From positions 248,001 through 312,000 of the forward strand of contig NZ_JAATEN010000007.1 in assembly GCF_012034935.1 (NCBI RefSeq): a stretch of DNA of 64,000 bases. The letters are read 5' to 3'. The position numbers and the translations under genes are program-made. Position 1 is the stretch's first letter. Every line of letters begins with the position of its first letter. The notes under the pieces were generated by a model. It had not been told where the DNA came from. It saw only the letters and a program-made list of their open reading frames with translations, and did not search any database. Positions 35,009-43,683 of the stretch are shown here, piece after piece. The stretch comes from Streptomyces zingiberis. GTDB lineage: Bacteria > Actinomycetota > Actinomycetes > Streptomycetales > Streptomycetaceae.

Positions 35009-35156
35009 ATGTCGCCCCTTTACCTCCACCGTCACACGGACGCCACCCATGGATCCGTAAGGCATTCCCCTTGCACATGAATCCATACACGACCAGAACG
35101 GCTCCGAGAGCCTGGCCGATTTTCACAAATCCCTTGCCGCCAGACGAAAGTCGCAC
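34983..35156 (-). CDS. Possible small single-helix membrane protein (array member)
   Basis: 57 aa from GTG 35156. The helix region is KIGQALGAVLVVYGFMC. The 3' end overlaps the start of the 34661 gene by 26 nt in another frame. The weak start keeps confidence low. Confidence 0.4.
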   Translation of the reverse strand: MRLSSGGKGFVKIGQALGAVLVVYGFMCKGNALRIHGWRPCDGGGKGATYAVEHQKN

Positions 35157-35230
35157 CGCCGCGACGGAAGACCCTCAATGCTAAAGGATCTGCTCACGTC
35201 TGAGGACGCGCTGAACCTCACTCAAAAGAA

Positions 35231-35257
35231 GCGGCCCGCCGCTACGCGGCGGGCCGC
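35231..35257 (-). terminator. Terminator hairpin after the 35262 gene
   Basis: GCGGCCCGCCG-ctacg-CGGCGGGCCGC is followed on the minus strand by TTCTTTTG. It lies 4 nt past the gene's stop, and its stem is the same as at 33013. Confidence 0.85.
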
Positions 35258-35261
35258 AGCC

Positions 35262-35447
35262 TCACCTAGCCCCTAATATCCGGCCGCCCACCAGCCACAT
35301 AATCACGGCTATAGCAACAATGGTGAGGCCTGCCGTAATCAATACGTTCGCTACAGGGAAATCCCCCACAGCTGCCACGGCCAGAGCTCCAGCAAAGAGA
35401 ATCACGAGGAGAGCAACGGCGGCGCCTTTTCCCTTCTTCTCACTCAA
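35262..35447 (-). CDS. Two-helix membrane protein coupled to an orphan Rhs-tip fragment
   Basis: 61 aa from TTG 35447. AGGAGG lies a few nt upstream, and the TTG overlaps the stop of the tip-like fragment (TTGA). Helices are VALLVILFAGALAVAAVG and VLITAGLTIVAIAVIMWLVG. Coupling to a displaced Rhs tip is how immunity genes are arranged, so that role is inferred. Confidence 0.6.
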   Translation of the reverse strand: MSEKKGKGAAVALLVILFAGALAVAAVGDFPVANVLITAGLTIVAIAVIMWLVGGRILGAR

Positions 35448-35659
35448 AAGCCTCCTGACATTTTCCGATCGCTGCACCAGCGGCGGTAGGGCATTCCTCC
35501 GGCGGCGGAGATAGGGGCCGCGCACCCGACGAGGGCAGTGCACGCTGGAGCGGTCGAGACGGTAGTGCTAGCACCAGCTACTCCAGCGAGAGCGGCTCCC
35601 GTTCTCTCCAGGAACGCCCCCAGCTTGTGAACTGCCGGTGGGCCACCCGAATGTTCAGC
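35444..35659 (-). pseudogene. Orphan Rhs C-terminal tip-like fragment
   Basis: A 71-codon frame without a start, bounded upstream by a stop. It reads HKLGAFLERTGAALAGVAGA and ALVGCAAPISAAGG, an Ala/Gly/Cys-rich hydrophobic sequence like the tips of both Rhs remnants in this window. A short ATG frame with a good GGAGGGAG site (35681) precedes it in another frame. Probably a displaced toxin cassette that has decayed. Confidence 0.5.
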
Positions 35660-35691
35660 TCAAGAGCGCTGCACCTTCCATACTCCCTCCG

Positions 35692-35817
35692 TCAGATTCT
35701 GTCGATGAGGAACAGGACCACACCGACGACTGCGATGTCTACGCCGCTCCAGAAAATTCCGAGATATCTCGTACCGCCCCCTCCCAGAGCCCTGACGGAT
35801 TTTCCTCCGATGTGCAA
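35692..35817 (-). CDS. Possible small single-helix membrane protein (array member)
   Basis: 41 aa from TTG 35817: a Gly-rich N-terminus, then FWSGVDIAVVGVVLFLI and DRI. The ribosome site is weak (GAAGAAA), while a strong GGAGGAAA lies inside the frame without a start after it. Confidence 0.35.
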   Translation of the reverse strand: MHIGGKSVRALGGGGTRYLGIFWSGVDIAVVGVVLFLIDRI

Positions 35818-35877
35818 TGAAATTTCTTCAACGTCAGATTACAGAAATGCACGAATCTGCATATTCTGGGAAGAAAT

Positions 35878-35976
35878 TCAGCGACGACTTCGAATTCTAT
35901 GCACGACCAGGACGGTCAGAGGTCCGACAACAGCTCCGATGATGACGCCTACGACTGCGAAATTCAGAACGCTCAC
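35878..35976 (-). CDS. Very small membrane protein directly behind the Rhs remnant
   Basis: 32 aa from GTG 35976, 28 nt after the Rhs stop, with GGTGAAGG upstream. Helix FAVVGVIIGAVVGPLTVLVV, then basic tail HRIRSRR. Close paralogue of the gene at 33099. It is the first gene after the Rhs tip and so the prime immunity candidate. Confidence 0.55.
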   Translation of the reverse strand: MSVLNFAVVGVIIGAVVGPLTVLVVHRIRSRR

Positions 35977-36003
35977 CGATACACCTTCACCTTTCCCATC
36001 GGC

Positions 36004-38373
36004 CTACTTAAGCGTCTGACTCAAGGCGGAGGATACGGCTCCACCGACCAACCCGCTGTACCCTCCGACAATTGCCCCCATAGCACACCCACCCAATACC
36101 CCCACCGTGGTTCCCGCTGGACCAGCCGCAGTACCGACCAGTCCAGCTGTGATCGCTCCACCGACACAGCCAGTGACCGCACCAGTTGTTCCCGCTATCC
36201 CCGCTTCGATAGCGAGATCGGAGAAACTGAACAGCCCGGTGGGGTCGATGCGGTTGACCGGGTCGCCTTCCGCGTAGAGGTAGGGGTTCACCTCCTGGCC
36301 GGACGGGTCGGGCTGGGTGAAGCGGCCGATGTTCGGGTCGTAGTAGCGGGCCGCGAAGTGGTACAGGCCCGTGGGGTCCTGGTAGCCGCCGGCGAACCGG
36401 TAGGGCTGCGGGACCTTCTCCGTGGTGGTGGCCCGGCCGACGCCACGGGGGCTGTAGTCGTAGGTGTTCACCTTCGCGCCGGTCTCGTCGGCGAGCGCCA
36501 CGACGGAACCGATCGCGTCGGTGAGGTAGTAGTACGACTTACCCCCGGTCGTCATGGAATTCAGCGTGCCCCCGGGCTCCCGGTTGAATCCCCGGTCCAC
36601 ACCCGCCGATGTCGTGGCGGACAGGCCGAGCGGACCGTTGTGGAAGAAGGTGTCACCGAGCCTGATCCGCTCGCTCTGGTCCGTGGATCCGTACTGCCCC
36701 GCGTAGGTCGTGCCCTCGACGGTGATCGAGGTGAGCTGGCTGAAGTCGGACCAGGTCTCGCCGGTGCGGGTGGATTCCGGGGTGGAGGCGCCGGCGGTTT
36801 CGTTGCCCGCCTTGTCGTAGGACCAGTTGGCGCTGGAACCGTTCTTCGCGGTGATCTGCTGGGCGTCGTTGACGGTGTAGGTGGTGCCGCGGGGGCAGCC
36901 GGGGGTGATGCCCTGCGAGGTGAGGTTGCCGGCCTGGTCGTAGCAGTACTGCCAGGCAGAGTTGAGCGTGCTGCCCTTCTCCTCTTTGGCGTAGGAGAAG
37001 CGGCCCGCGCTGTCGTAGGAGTACGTGGTCTTCATGCCGGTGACGGCGTCGGTGCGGGTGCGGATCTTGGCGCCGTCCTTGCCCGCGGCGGCGTAGGAGT
37101 AGGTGAGGTCGACCAGGGTGCCCTGGGAGGAGGTGGCCTTGATCTTCCCCGGGCGGCTGGACTTGTCGGGGGTGACCGTCCGGACGGTGCCGCCGGGGTA
37201 AGTCGTGCTGGTCCGGACGTCGTTGGCGTTGTACGTGTACGTGGTCGTCCTGCCGGTGGGGTCCTTCAGCTCGGTGAGCTTGTTGACCTTGTTCCAGGTG
37301 TAGTCGGTGACGCCGGCCGGGTCCTCGTAGATGTCGATGTTGCCGGCGGGGGTGTAGGTGAGTCTGGTCTGTGACCCGTTCTGCAGGGTCCGGACGGTCT
37401 CGCGGGACAGCGGGTCGAAGGCGTACCGGATGACGCCGGTGCCGTCGTCGCGCCGGCGGAGGTTGCCGTCGCCGTCGTAGTGGTAGGTGACGGTGGCGTA
37501 GCCGGAGGTGTCGACCTTGGTGACGCGGTCGCGTTCGTCGTACTCGTAGGTGGGTCTTGACGCCTCGCCCGTCGGTCACGGTGCGGGGGCGGCCCAGGTC
37601 GTCGTAGGTGTAAGCGGTAGCGCCCAGCGGGGCGGGCGGGGTGGCCCTGGAGAGGTTGCCCTTGCCGTCGTAGCCGAAGGTGGTCGAGACCGACTTGGTG
37701 GCCGACAGGGCCGTGGTCACCTTGCAGAGCTGGCCCTGGAAGCCACCGCAGGTGGGGGTGGCCGGGTTGCGGTCGAAGCTCTGCTTGCCGCCGCCGGTGC
37801 CGGTGACCGCGACCGACGCGGTGTTGCCCGCGCTGTCGTAGGTGTAGTCGGTCTTCTCGCCGTCGGCGCTGGTGTAGGACTTCGGCAGGTCCGCGCCCGC
37901 GATGGTCTGGTACCCGGTCAGAGCCGCGGTCGCGCCTGTCGGCAGCGTGGCGGAGGTGGGGTTGTTGCGGGAGTCCCAGCCGTAGGCGGTGACGTTCCCG
38001 GCGCCGCCACCCACGCCCATCGCGTCCTCGGCGCTGTCGATGTTGTGATTGGCGTCGAAGGTCCGCTTCCTGGAGTGGCCGAGCGCGTCGGTGACCTTGG
38101 TGACGCCACCGTCGGCGTTGTGCTCGTGCCGGGTGGCGAGCCCCTCGGGGTCGGTGACCGTGGTCGTCCCGGCGTCGGACGGGTCGGAGTTGGAGTACGC
38201 GTAGGTGTACGTCGGCCCGGTGTGCCCGGCGGTGGCGTCGAACTCGGTCGCCCGGAGCATGGAGCGGACGCGGTTGCGGTCGTCGTAGGTGAAGACCGTG
38301 ACCCTGCCCTCGGGTGTGGTGATCTTCGTCAGGCGCCCCCGGTCTCGGCCCTGGCCGCGATTCTCACCCCCTG
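36004..38373 (-). pseudogene. 5'-truncated, frameshifted Rhs-repeat protein with hydrophobic tip
   Basis: About 790 codons of YD repeats. The first part (38373 to about 37553) includes YTYDDLGRPRTVTDGRGVKT. An extra C in the coding strand (GGG at about 37552-37554 in plus orientation) shifts the frame, and the second part restores YEYDERDRV. The core ends ARYYDPNIGRFTQPDPSGQE...VNRIDPTGLFSF. A tip of about 75 residues follows (AGTTGAVTGCVGGAITAGLV and similar Gly/Ala/Val-rich sequence, ending SQTLK). The N-terminal export or delivery region is missing, and the gene begins within a few bases of the neighbouring nucleotidyltransferase stop. Part of a polymorphic-toxin locus, probably inactive as it stands. 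Confidence 0.88.
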
Positions 38374-38381
38374 CCCAGCCC

Positions 38382-39197
38382 TCAGGACGTGAGCCGCGCG
38401 CACACCTCGGTCGTCAGCCGGTCGGCGGCGTCGAGCACGGTGGCGAGTGCCGCCGGGTCCGTACCCGTCGCGGTGAACAGCGCGTGTGCCCGCGTGGCGA
38501 AGTCCGGCGGAGCGGCCGGGAGTTCTCCCGCGGCGTGGACGGCGCCTTTCTCGTTCAGCACCCAGCGCCGGGCGTGCGCGTGCAGCCCGTGCACGAGGAG
38601 CCCGACCGCGCGGAAGAGGCAGCCGGAGACGTAGAAGACGTCACCGCGCGCCACCCCCTTGCGGGCGCAGCCCAGGATGAACGGGGCCTCCCACAGCGCG
38701 TTCGCGATCAGCGCCTCCCGCAGCGGTTCCGGATACCGGCGGGTCTCCCGCCGCAGGGCCCGCAGTTCGCCGCGAGGGTCGGTGAGGACGCGCCCGGCGG
38801 CCAGTTCGCCGGCGTAGGCGTGGGAGTACACCCCCAGGGGGTGACCGGCCTGCACGCCCACCTCGAACCGCCCGGCGCGGCAGTCCTCCCAGATCCGCTG
38901 GACGCGGTCGAGGTCGCGGTAGATCCAGTCGACCGGCTGGCCGTCGACGGTCAGCCACGCCCCGCCGTCCACCCAGGGCCCCCACCCGCCGGGCTCCGTC
39001 ACCTCGACCGGCCCGCCGGTCAGTTCCGACGCGAGGCGGCGCAGGGCGCGGGTGTCCAGCGGCGGCCGGTAGTACAGGCCGAGGTCCACGTCGGAGTCGG
39101 GACGGTGAGTCCCGGTGGCGCGGCTTCCGCCCAGGCACACCCCGGCCACTCCGCCGACCGCCGTCAGCCGCTCCGCGATCTCCGCCAGGCGTTCCAC
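38382..39197 (-). CDS. Nucleotidyltransferase-domain protein
   Basis: 271 aa from GTG 39197. The pol-beta nucleotidyltransferase motif is GGSRATGTHRPDSDVDLG: Gly24-Ser25 and Asp36-x-Asp38. It is followed by a helical C-terminal part with GVYSHAYAGELAAGRVL. The family includes aminoglycoside adenylyltransferases, but many members act on unknown substrates. It is divergent from the TmrB-like gene. Confidence 0.82.
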   Translation of the reverse strand: MERLAEIAERLTAVGGVAGVCLGGSRATGTHRPDSDVDLGLYYRPPLDTRALRRLASELTGGPVEVTEPGGWGPWVDGGAWLTVDGQPVDWIYRDLDRVQRIWEDCRAGRFEVGVQAGHPLGVYSHAYAGELAAGRVLTDPRGELRALRRETRRYPEPLREALIANALWEAPFILGCARKGVARGDVFYVSGCLFRAVGLLVHGLHAHARRWVLNEKGAVHAAGELPAAPPDFATRAHALFTATGTDPAALATVLDAADRLTTEVCARLTS

Positions 39198-39418
39198 ACC
39201 GGGCAGTGTGCCGGACCGGCCAACGCGTTCACCACCACTCTCCTGCGCCACCGCGCTCCGGGACCCGGGCCTTCCCCGATCTGGTCCGCCCGGGTGGACG
39301 AGATCCGGTCCCGGCCGGCTTCCGGCCGACCCCCGCCTGGCCCCCGAGCCGGCGTGCATGCTGGTCCGGCACACCGGCCCGGCGCACGGGCCGGTGACCA
39401 CGGCTGGGGAGGTTCGTC

Positions 39419-39970
39419 TTGCTCGTCTGGGTGAACGGCGCGTTCGGCAGCGGGAAGACCACGCTGGTGGACGAGTTGCACGGACGATGGCGCGGAACGC
39501 TGGTCTTCGACCCGGAGATGGTCGGCTTCGTACTGCGGAAGATCGTGGAGGTGCCCACGGGCGACTTCCAGGATCTGCGGCTGTGGCGGCGCCAAGTGGC
39601 CGGCTTGGCGGCGGGCCTGGTCGAGGAGTACCGGCGGCCCGTCCTGGTCCCGATGACGCTGGTCGACCCGGGATACGTGGAGGAGATCTTCGGCGCGCTG
39701 AAGGACGGGGGCGTCACCGTTCACCACTTCTTCCTCAAGGTCCCCCGGGAAATCCTGGAACAGCGGATCGACGGGCGCAGCTTCACGCCGGACGATCCCG
39801 CGCGGGACGCGGAGGTCCGGCGCTGGGCCAAGGGGCAGATCGACCGGTGCGTGAAAGCCGCCGACGCGGCCGGCGTGCTGCCCGGCGACACGGTGTTCCT
39901 GGACGGCCGGCTGTCCCCGCAGGAACTGGCTGACCAGGTGCTGGCCCGGATCGCGGCACCGGGCACGTAG
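39419..39970 (+). CDS. TmrB-like P-loop ATP-binding protein
   Basis: 183 aa from TTG with GGGGAGG upstream. P-loop GAFGSGKT (7-14) follows WVNG. DPEMVGFVLRKIV, VPMTLVDPGYVEEI and VHHFFLKVP match the pattern of Bacillus TmrB, an ATP-binding tunicamycin-resistance protein, and QIDRCVKA is in the C-terminal helix. Resistance is possible; a kinase of unknown substrate is the alternative. A degraded duplicate of its 5' part lies 680 nt downstream. Confidence 0.82.
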   Translation: MLVWVNGAFGSGKTTLVDELHGRWRGTLVFDPEMVGFVLRKIVEVPTGDFQDLRLWRRQVAGLAAGLVEEYRRPVLVPMTLVDPGYVEEIFGALKDGGVTVHHFFLKVPREILEQRIDGRSFTPDDPARDAEVRRWAKGQIDRCVKAADAAGVLPGDTVFLDGRLSPQELADQVLARIAAPGT

Positions 39971-40103
39971 CACGTGCGGCGCACCGTCACGGCGGTGTGG
40001 TAGCCCGTCACGGCGGTGCCGACCTCGAGAACCCCGTATGCGTCCAGGGCCCACACCCGGGTAGTTCGGCGTGCGGGCCGGTGGCCGCGGCTCCGGACGA
40101 TGG

Positions 40104-40235
40104 TCTTGCTCGTCCGGGTGAAGGCGCGTTCGGCAGCGGGAAGACCACGGTGGTGGGCGTGCTGGGGACGGTGATGCGAAGCGCGGTGTTCGACCGGGAG
40201 GTGGCCGGTTTCGTGCCGCGCCGTTCCGTCAGCCG
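40104..40235 (+). pseudogene. Degraded duplicate of the TmrB-like gene start
   Basis: GTCTTGCTCGTC, then GGCGCGTTCGGCAGCGGGAA (the P-loop), then a diverged stretch reaching the equivalent of VFDxExxGFVxR. A one-base deletion before the P-loop breaks the frame. Similarity to 39413-39545 is obvious by eye, including some upstream sequence. Confidence 0.75.
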
Positions 40236-40270
40236 CGTAGTGGCGGGGGACGGTCGGGGAGGAAACCCGT

Positions 40271-40936
40271 ATGAGCGATGACGAGGAAACCAACGCGCCG
40301 GCCTCACCGGGCACCGGTCCGGCGGGTGATGACGGCGGCAGCGGCATCGGCCCGTTGAGCAGGAGGATCATCGGCTGGTGCACGCTGGTGACGGTCGTGA
40401 TCGGGGCGTTGACCGCGATTCTGGGGTTCGGGGAGGACGTCCGCGCGTTCTTACCTTTCGGAAAGAGCGACGCCGGCCCGCCCGCCGCCACCGGTACCCC
40501 TTCGCCCTCGGCGGGCGTCTCCGGCACGTCGGGGTCCGCGCCCCGCTGCGGCAGGTCGGAGGGGCACGACGTGCTGGTCGGCCTGGAGGGGAAGCCGACC
40601 CGGAGCGGGGCGCGCGTGGTGGCCACGGTGACCTGCGTGGTGCGCGCCGGGGACCACTTGTCGTGGGTGGTGCGCAAGGAGACAGGAGACCCGGACCGGC
40701 CCCTTCGCTACACCCTCAGATACGACCTGGGAGAGAAGGGCCCCGGAAAGTACGTCTACGACGCGGAACTCGGCCCGACCGAACCCGGCTCCGAGCGGAG
40801 CTTGTTCGTCGTGCTGCTGGACGAAGCCGCCTACCGCGAGGTGAAGCGGACCACGGACTCCGAGAACTACGTGCGACTGCCCTCCCCCGTGCCCGCGGTG
40901 TCCAACTCCGTGCTGGTCACCACGCCGGAGGATTGA
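40271..40936 (+). CDS. Membrane-anchored hypothetical protein
   Basis: 221 aa with GGGGAGGAAA upstream. An acidic Gly/Pro-rich cytoplasmic N-terminus is followed by one helix, IIGWCTLVTVVIGALTAILGF (about 33-53). A Pro/Ser-rich spacer leads to an extracellular beta-rich domain with two Cys (in RCGRSEG and VTCVVRAG) that may pair. Unknown family. Confidence 0.7.
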   Translation: MSDDEETNAPASPGTGPAGDDGGSGIGPLSRRIIGWCTLVTVVIGALTAILGFGEDVRAFLPFGKSDAGPPAATGTPSPSAGVSGTSGSAPRCGRSEGHDVLVGLEGKPTRSGARVVATVTCVVRAGDHLSWVVRKETGDPDRPLRYTLRYDLGEKGPGKYVYDAELGPTEPGSERSLFVVLLDEAAYREVKRTTDSENYVRLPSPVPAVSNSVLVTTPED

Positions 40937-41169
40937 GGGGGAGGCGTCCGGCGGTCCGGGCGGCCTCGTCCACGTCGTCGCTTTCCGGGCCCGGGAGCCG
41001 TTGCGGCGAAGGAGAAGGGCGGGCCGGTCCACTCCCCTGCCGTCGCCGACTCCGCCGTGGACGGGAACGCCGTGGACGGGAAACGCCGGGCGGGCCGTCG
41101 CGCCGGCCTCCTGAAGGCGGCCCGCGCCGCACGGTTCACCGCCTCGGCCGTACCCCTGCGGCCCCGCCC

Positions 41170-41394
41170 CTACGCCCGCGACGCCGGTCCGGTCTCCCGC
41201 CGCCGACCGCGGCGCGTCGAAACGCGCCACAGGGACGCCAGCGGGTACGAGACGAAGCCGACCGCCGTCACCCACACCACGAGCCAGACGGTTCTGGGCC
41301 CGCCCCACTCCACCGCGGGTACCACCAGGGGCCCGGAGAGAAGCAGCAACACGATCCCGATGACGAACCTCGCCCGGGTGTCTCCGTCTCGCAT
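41170..41394 (-). CDS. Small two-helix membrane protein
   Basis: 74 aa from ATG 41394 with AGGAGAGG upstream. Helices are FVIGIVLLLLSGPLVVPAV and TVWLVVWVTAVGFVSYPLA, then a basic tail RRGRRRETG. Codon use is host-like, unlike the 33-36 kb array. Function unknown. Confidence 0.6.
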   Translation of the reverse strand: MRDGDTRARFVIGIVLLLLSGPLVVPAVEWGGPRTVWLVVWVTAVGFVSYPLASLWRVSTRRGRRRETGPASRA

Positions 41395-41778
41395 CGCCTC
41401 TCCTGTCACGCCGGTACGGTGTCCGGCGGTCGTGTCGGCGACATCTGGCGTACGGCTCGTCCCCGGCAACCGTGGAGTTCAGCGTGCCCCCGGCCGCGGG
41501 CGGTATCCGCACGGCGCGGAAACCCGTCGCGGTGCGGGCGGGTGAGTCACCGGCCTCCCCGCGGACGGCGCGGGGCTCGGGACCACCGGGGCACACCGGC
41601 CAGGCCCGGCAGGCCCGGGGCCGGTGCGGGGGGACACGCACCGGTGCGCCCGGGCACGCGCCGCCGGCACACATCGCCGGGCACGCACCGCCGGCGCGGG
41701 ATCGTCCCCGGAGCTTGTGGGAAGCCCTCCCGCCACTTATAGTCGCCTTGACGATAACTCGGGGGAAGGGCTGCCCAC
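41395..41778. other. Divergent intergenic region
   Basis: About 380 nt of GC-rich DNA with no supported gene. The last 50 nt before the next gene include TTATAGTCGCC and TTGACG and probably carry its promoter. Confidence 0.4.
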
Positions 41779-42861
41779 ATGACCACGACGACGGTGAGCA
41801 AGCGCGCCGCGACCGGCACCCTGCTCGGGCTCGCCCTCGGGGACGCCCTCGGCTTCCCGGCCGAGTTCGACGACGTCCCCTCGATCCTCGCCGCGCACGG
41901 CCCCTGGCGGGAGACGGAGTTGCCGGAGCCCGCTCTCGTCTCCGACGACACGCAGATGACCCTCGCCGTCGGACGCGCCCTCCGCACCGCCCCGGGCCCG
42001 CTCGCCCCGGACCGGCTGGGGCGCCCCCTGCGCGAGGAGTTCGTCGCCTGGTACGAGTCTCCGGAGAACGACCGGGCCCCGGGGAACACCTGTCTGGCCG
42101 CCTGCCGGCTGCTGCGGGCGGAGGGACGGCCCTGGCAGGACGCGAGCCGGATCGGCTCGAAGGGCTGCGGCGCCAACATGCGCGTGGCGCCCGTCGCGCT
42201 CGTCCCCGGGCTCACGGACGAACAGCGGGCGGGCGCCGCCCAGTTGCAGGCCGCGTTCACGCACGGCCACCCCACCGCCCTGGCCGCCTCGGACCTCACC
42301 GCCCACGCCGTCCACCTGCTCGCCCGGGGGACGGACCCCACCGGCCTCGTCGGCAGGCTCCGCTCCTACGCCTGCGACAACCGCACCCGCTACCACCACG
42401 CCTGGCTCGGCGACCTGTGGACCCGCGCCGGGGACGCGGGCCCCGAGCAGTTCATCGCGCGCGGCTGGGACGACTGCCTGGCGATCCTCGGCCGGCTCCA
42501 GGAGGCCGCGCGCACCGTCTCCCCGGAGATCGATCCGTGCCTGGCCACCGGGGAGGGCTGGATCGCCGAGGAGGCCCTCGCCACCGGCCTGCTGTGCTTC
42601 CTGCTCTTCCCCGGCGACCCCGTCACCGCGCTGCGCCGGGCCGCCTGTTCCTCCGGCGACTCCGACTCGATCGCCTGCCTCACCGGCGCCTTCGCGGGCG
42701 CCTGGCTGGGCGCGGACGCCTGGCCCGCCTCCTGGACCGGCCGGATCGAGCACCGCGACGAACTACTGGCCCTCGGCGCGCTCTGGGACGGCGAAACGGC
42801 CGGGGCCCCCGGGAGCCCCGGAAGCCCCGCCGGGGTTCCGTCGGGCGTCCCGGCCGGGTAG
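41779..42861 (+). CDS. ADP-ribosylglycohydrolase family protein
   Basis: 360 aa with GGGGGAAGGG upstream. The family metal motifs are present: GLALGDALGFPAEFDD at the N-terminus, SDDTQMT (55-61), and the C-terminal GDSDSIACLTGAFAGAWLG. It removes ADP-ribose from proteins or small molecules. The last 20 or so residues are a Gly/Pro repeat tail. Proximity to toxin remnants allows a role in reversing a toxin's ADP-ribosylation, but that is speculative. Confidence 0.9.
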   Translation: MTTTTVSKRAATGTLLGLALGDALGFPAEFDDVPSILAAHGPWRETELPEPALVSDDTQMTLAVGRALRTAPGPLAPDRLGRPLREEFVAWYESPENDRAPGNTCLAACRLLRAEGRPWQDASRIGSKGCGANMRVAPVALVPGLTDEQRAGAAQLQAAFTHGHPTALAASDLTAHAVHLLARGTDPTGLVGRLRSYACDNRTRYHHAWLGDLWTRAGDAGPEQFIARGWDDCLAILGRLQEAARTVSPEIDPCLATGEGWIAEEALATGLLCFLLFPGDPVTALRRAACSSGDSDSIACLTGAFAGAWLGADAWPASWTGRIEHRDELLALGALWDGETAGAPGSPGSPAGVPSGVPAG

Positions 42862-42944
42862 CGCCGTGACCGAAAAGGTTCACCGGGTTCGAGAGCGGTG
42901 AGGGATTGGACGAGCAGGGTGAACTGACCTGAGAGCATCGCGCC

Positions 42945-43139
42945 GTGCCCATCCACCGTCATGGCGTCGACGGAGAGCGCTCGCTGACGTTGGATGCCGG
43001 CGGCCTGGCCGCCGATGCCACAAGGACTGCCTACGGACACGAGCCGAACGGATACGTGCGGGATGGTCCGACGCGGTTTGCCTGGCCGGGTGTTGCCGAG
43101 CGCCTCGTTTTCGACAGCGAGGCCGGCATGTTCAGCTGA
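42945..43139 (+). pseudogene. Truncated Imm51-like immunity protein
   Basis: A 64-codon frame from GTG contains GHEPNGYVRDGPTRFAWPGV and ERLVFDSEAGMFS, resembling the central part of Imm51-family immunity proteins. It stops exactly where the family continues (AYGD...), so the 3' half is lost. The assignment is from memory of the motif. Confidence 0.45.
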
Positions 43140-43226
43140 TCCGCAAAGCCTGGACCCTCCACCGGCGGGACATCCCACCCACACGCCGCGCCTGATGACC
43201 ACTCATGTGCGCGGCCTCCTGCTCGT

Positions 43227-43565
43227 TCAGCGGTTGTCGTAGGCCGTGCGAGCGGCGTCGATGTGGGGCACGTGCGTGATGCTCCATTCGAGCAGCGGCG
43301 CGGTGGCCTCGCGCAGGCTCCGGCCCATCGCGGTCAGTTCGTAGCTGACGTGCGGCGGCATGACGTTTCGGACGGTGCGCGTCAGGATCCCGTCGCGTTC
43401 GAGGTCGCGCAGCGTCACGGTGAGCATGCGCTGGCTGATGCCGTCGATGGCCCGCTTGAGCTCGGTGAAGCGCAACGGCCCGTCCTTGAGCATGCGCACG
43501 ATCAGCAGCGCCCACTTGTCCCCGACGATCCCGAGGACTTCGCGGGCCTGGCACGGGTCCTGCAC
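43227..43565 (-). CDS. HxlR-family winged-helix regulator
   Basis: 112 aa from GTG 43565 with AGGAGG 5 nt upstream. The HxlR core is GDKWALLIVRMLKDGPLRFTELKRAI, then ISQRMLTVTLRDLERDGIL. Divergent from the alpha/beta hydrolase gene, which it probably represses. GGTTACC-aaagc-GTACC at about 43641 is a candidate site. Confidence 0.9.
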   Translation of the reverse strand: MQDPCQAREVLGIVGDKWALLIVRMLKDGPLRFTELKRAIDGISQRMLTVTLRDLERDGILTRTVRNVMPPHVSYELTAMGRSLREATAPLLEWSITHVPHIDAARTAYDNR

Positions 43566-43683
43566 GGTTACCTCCTGAGAACCGGGGCACCGAAAAGTGC
43601 CGTATTGCCCGGGGAGTGCCGCGGGGATCACGATGCTCGCGGTTACCAAAGCGTACCGAGGCACGAGGAGGAACCACGCCACC

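Noticed and set aside
35899..37374. 491-codon plus-strand frame over the Rhs gene
   Set aside because: Val/Gly-rich antisense of the Rhs repeats, no ribosome site and no family.
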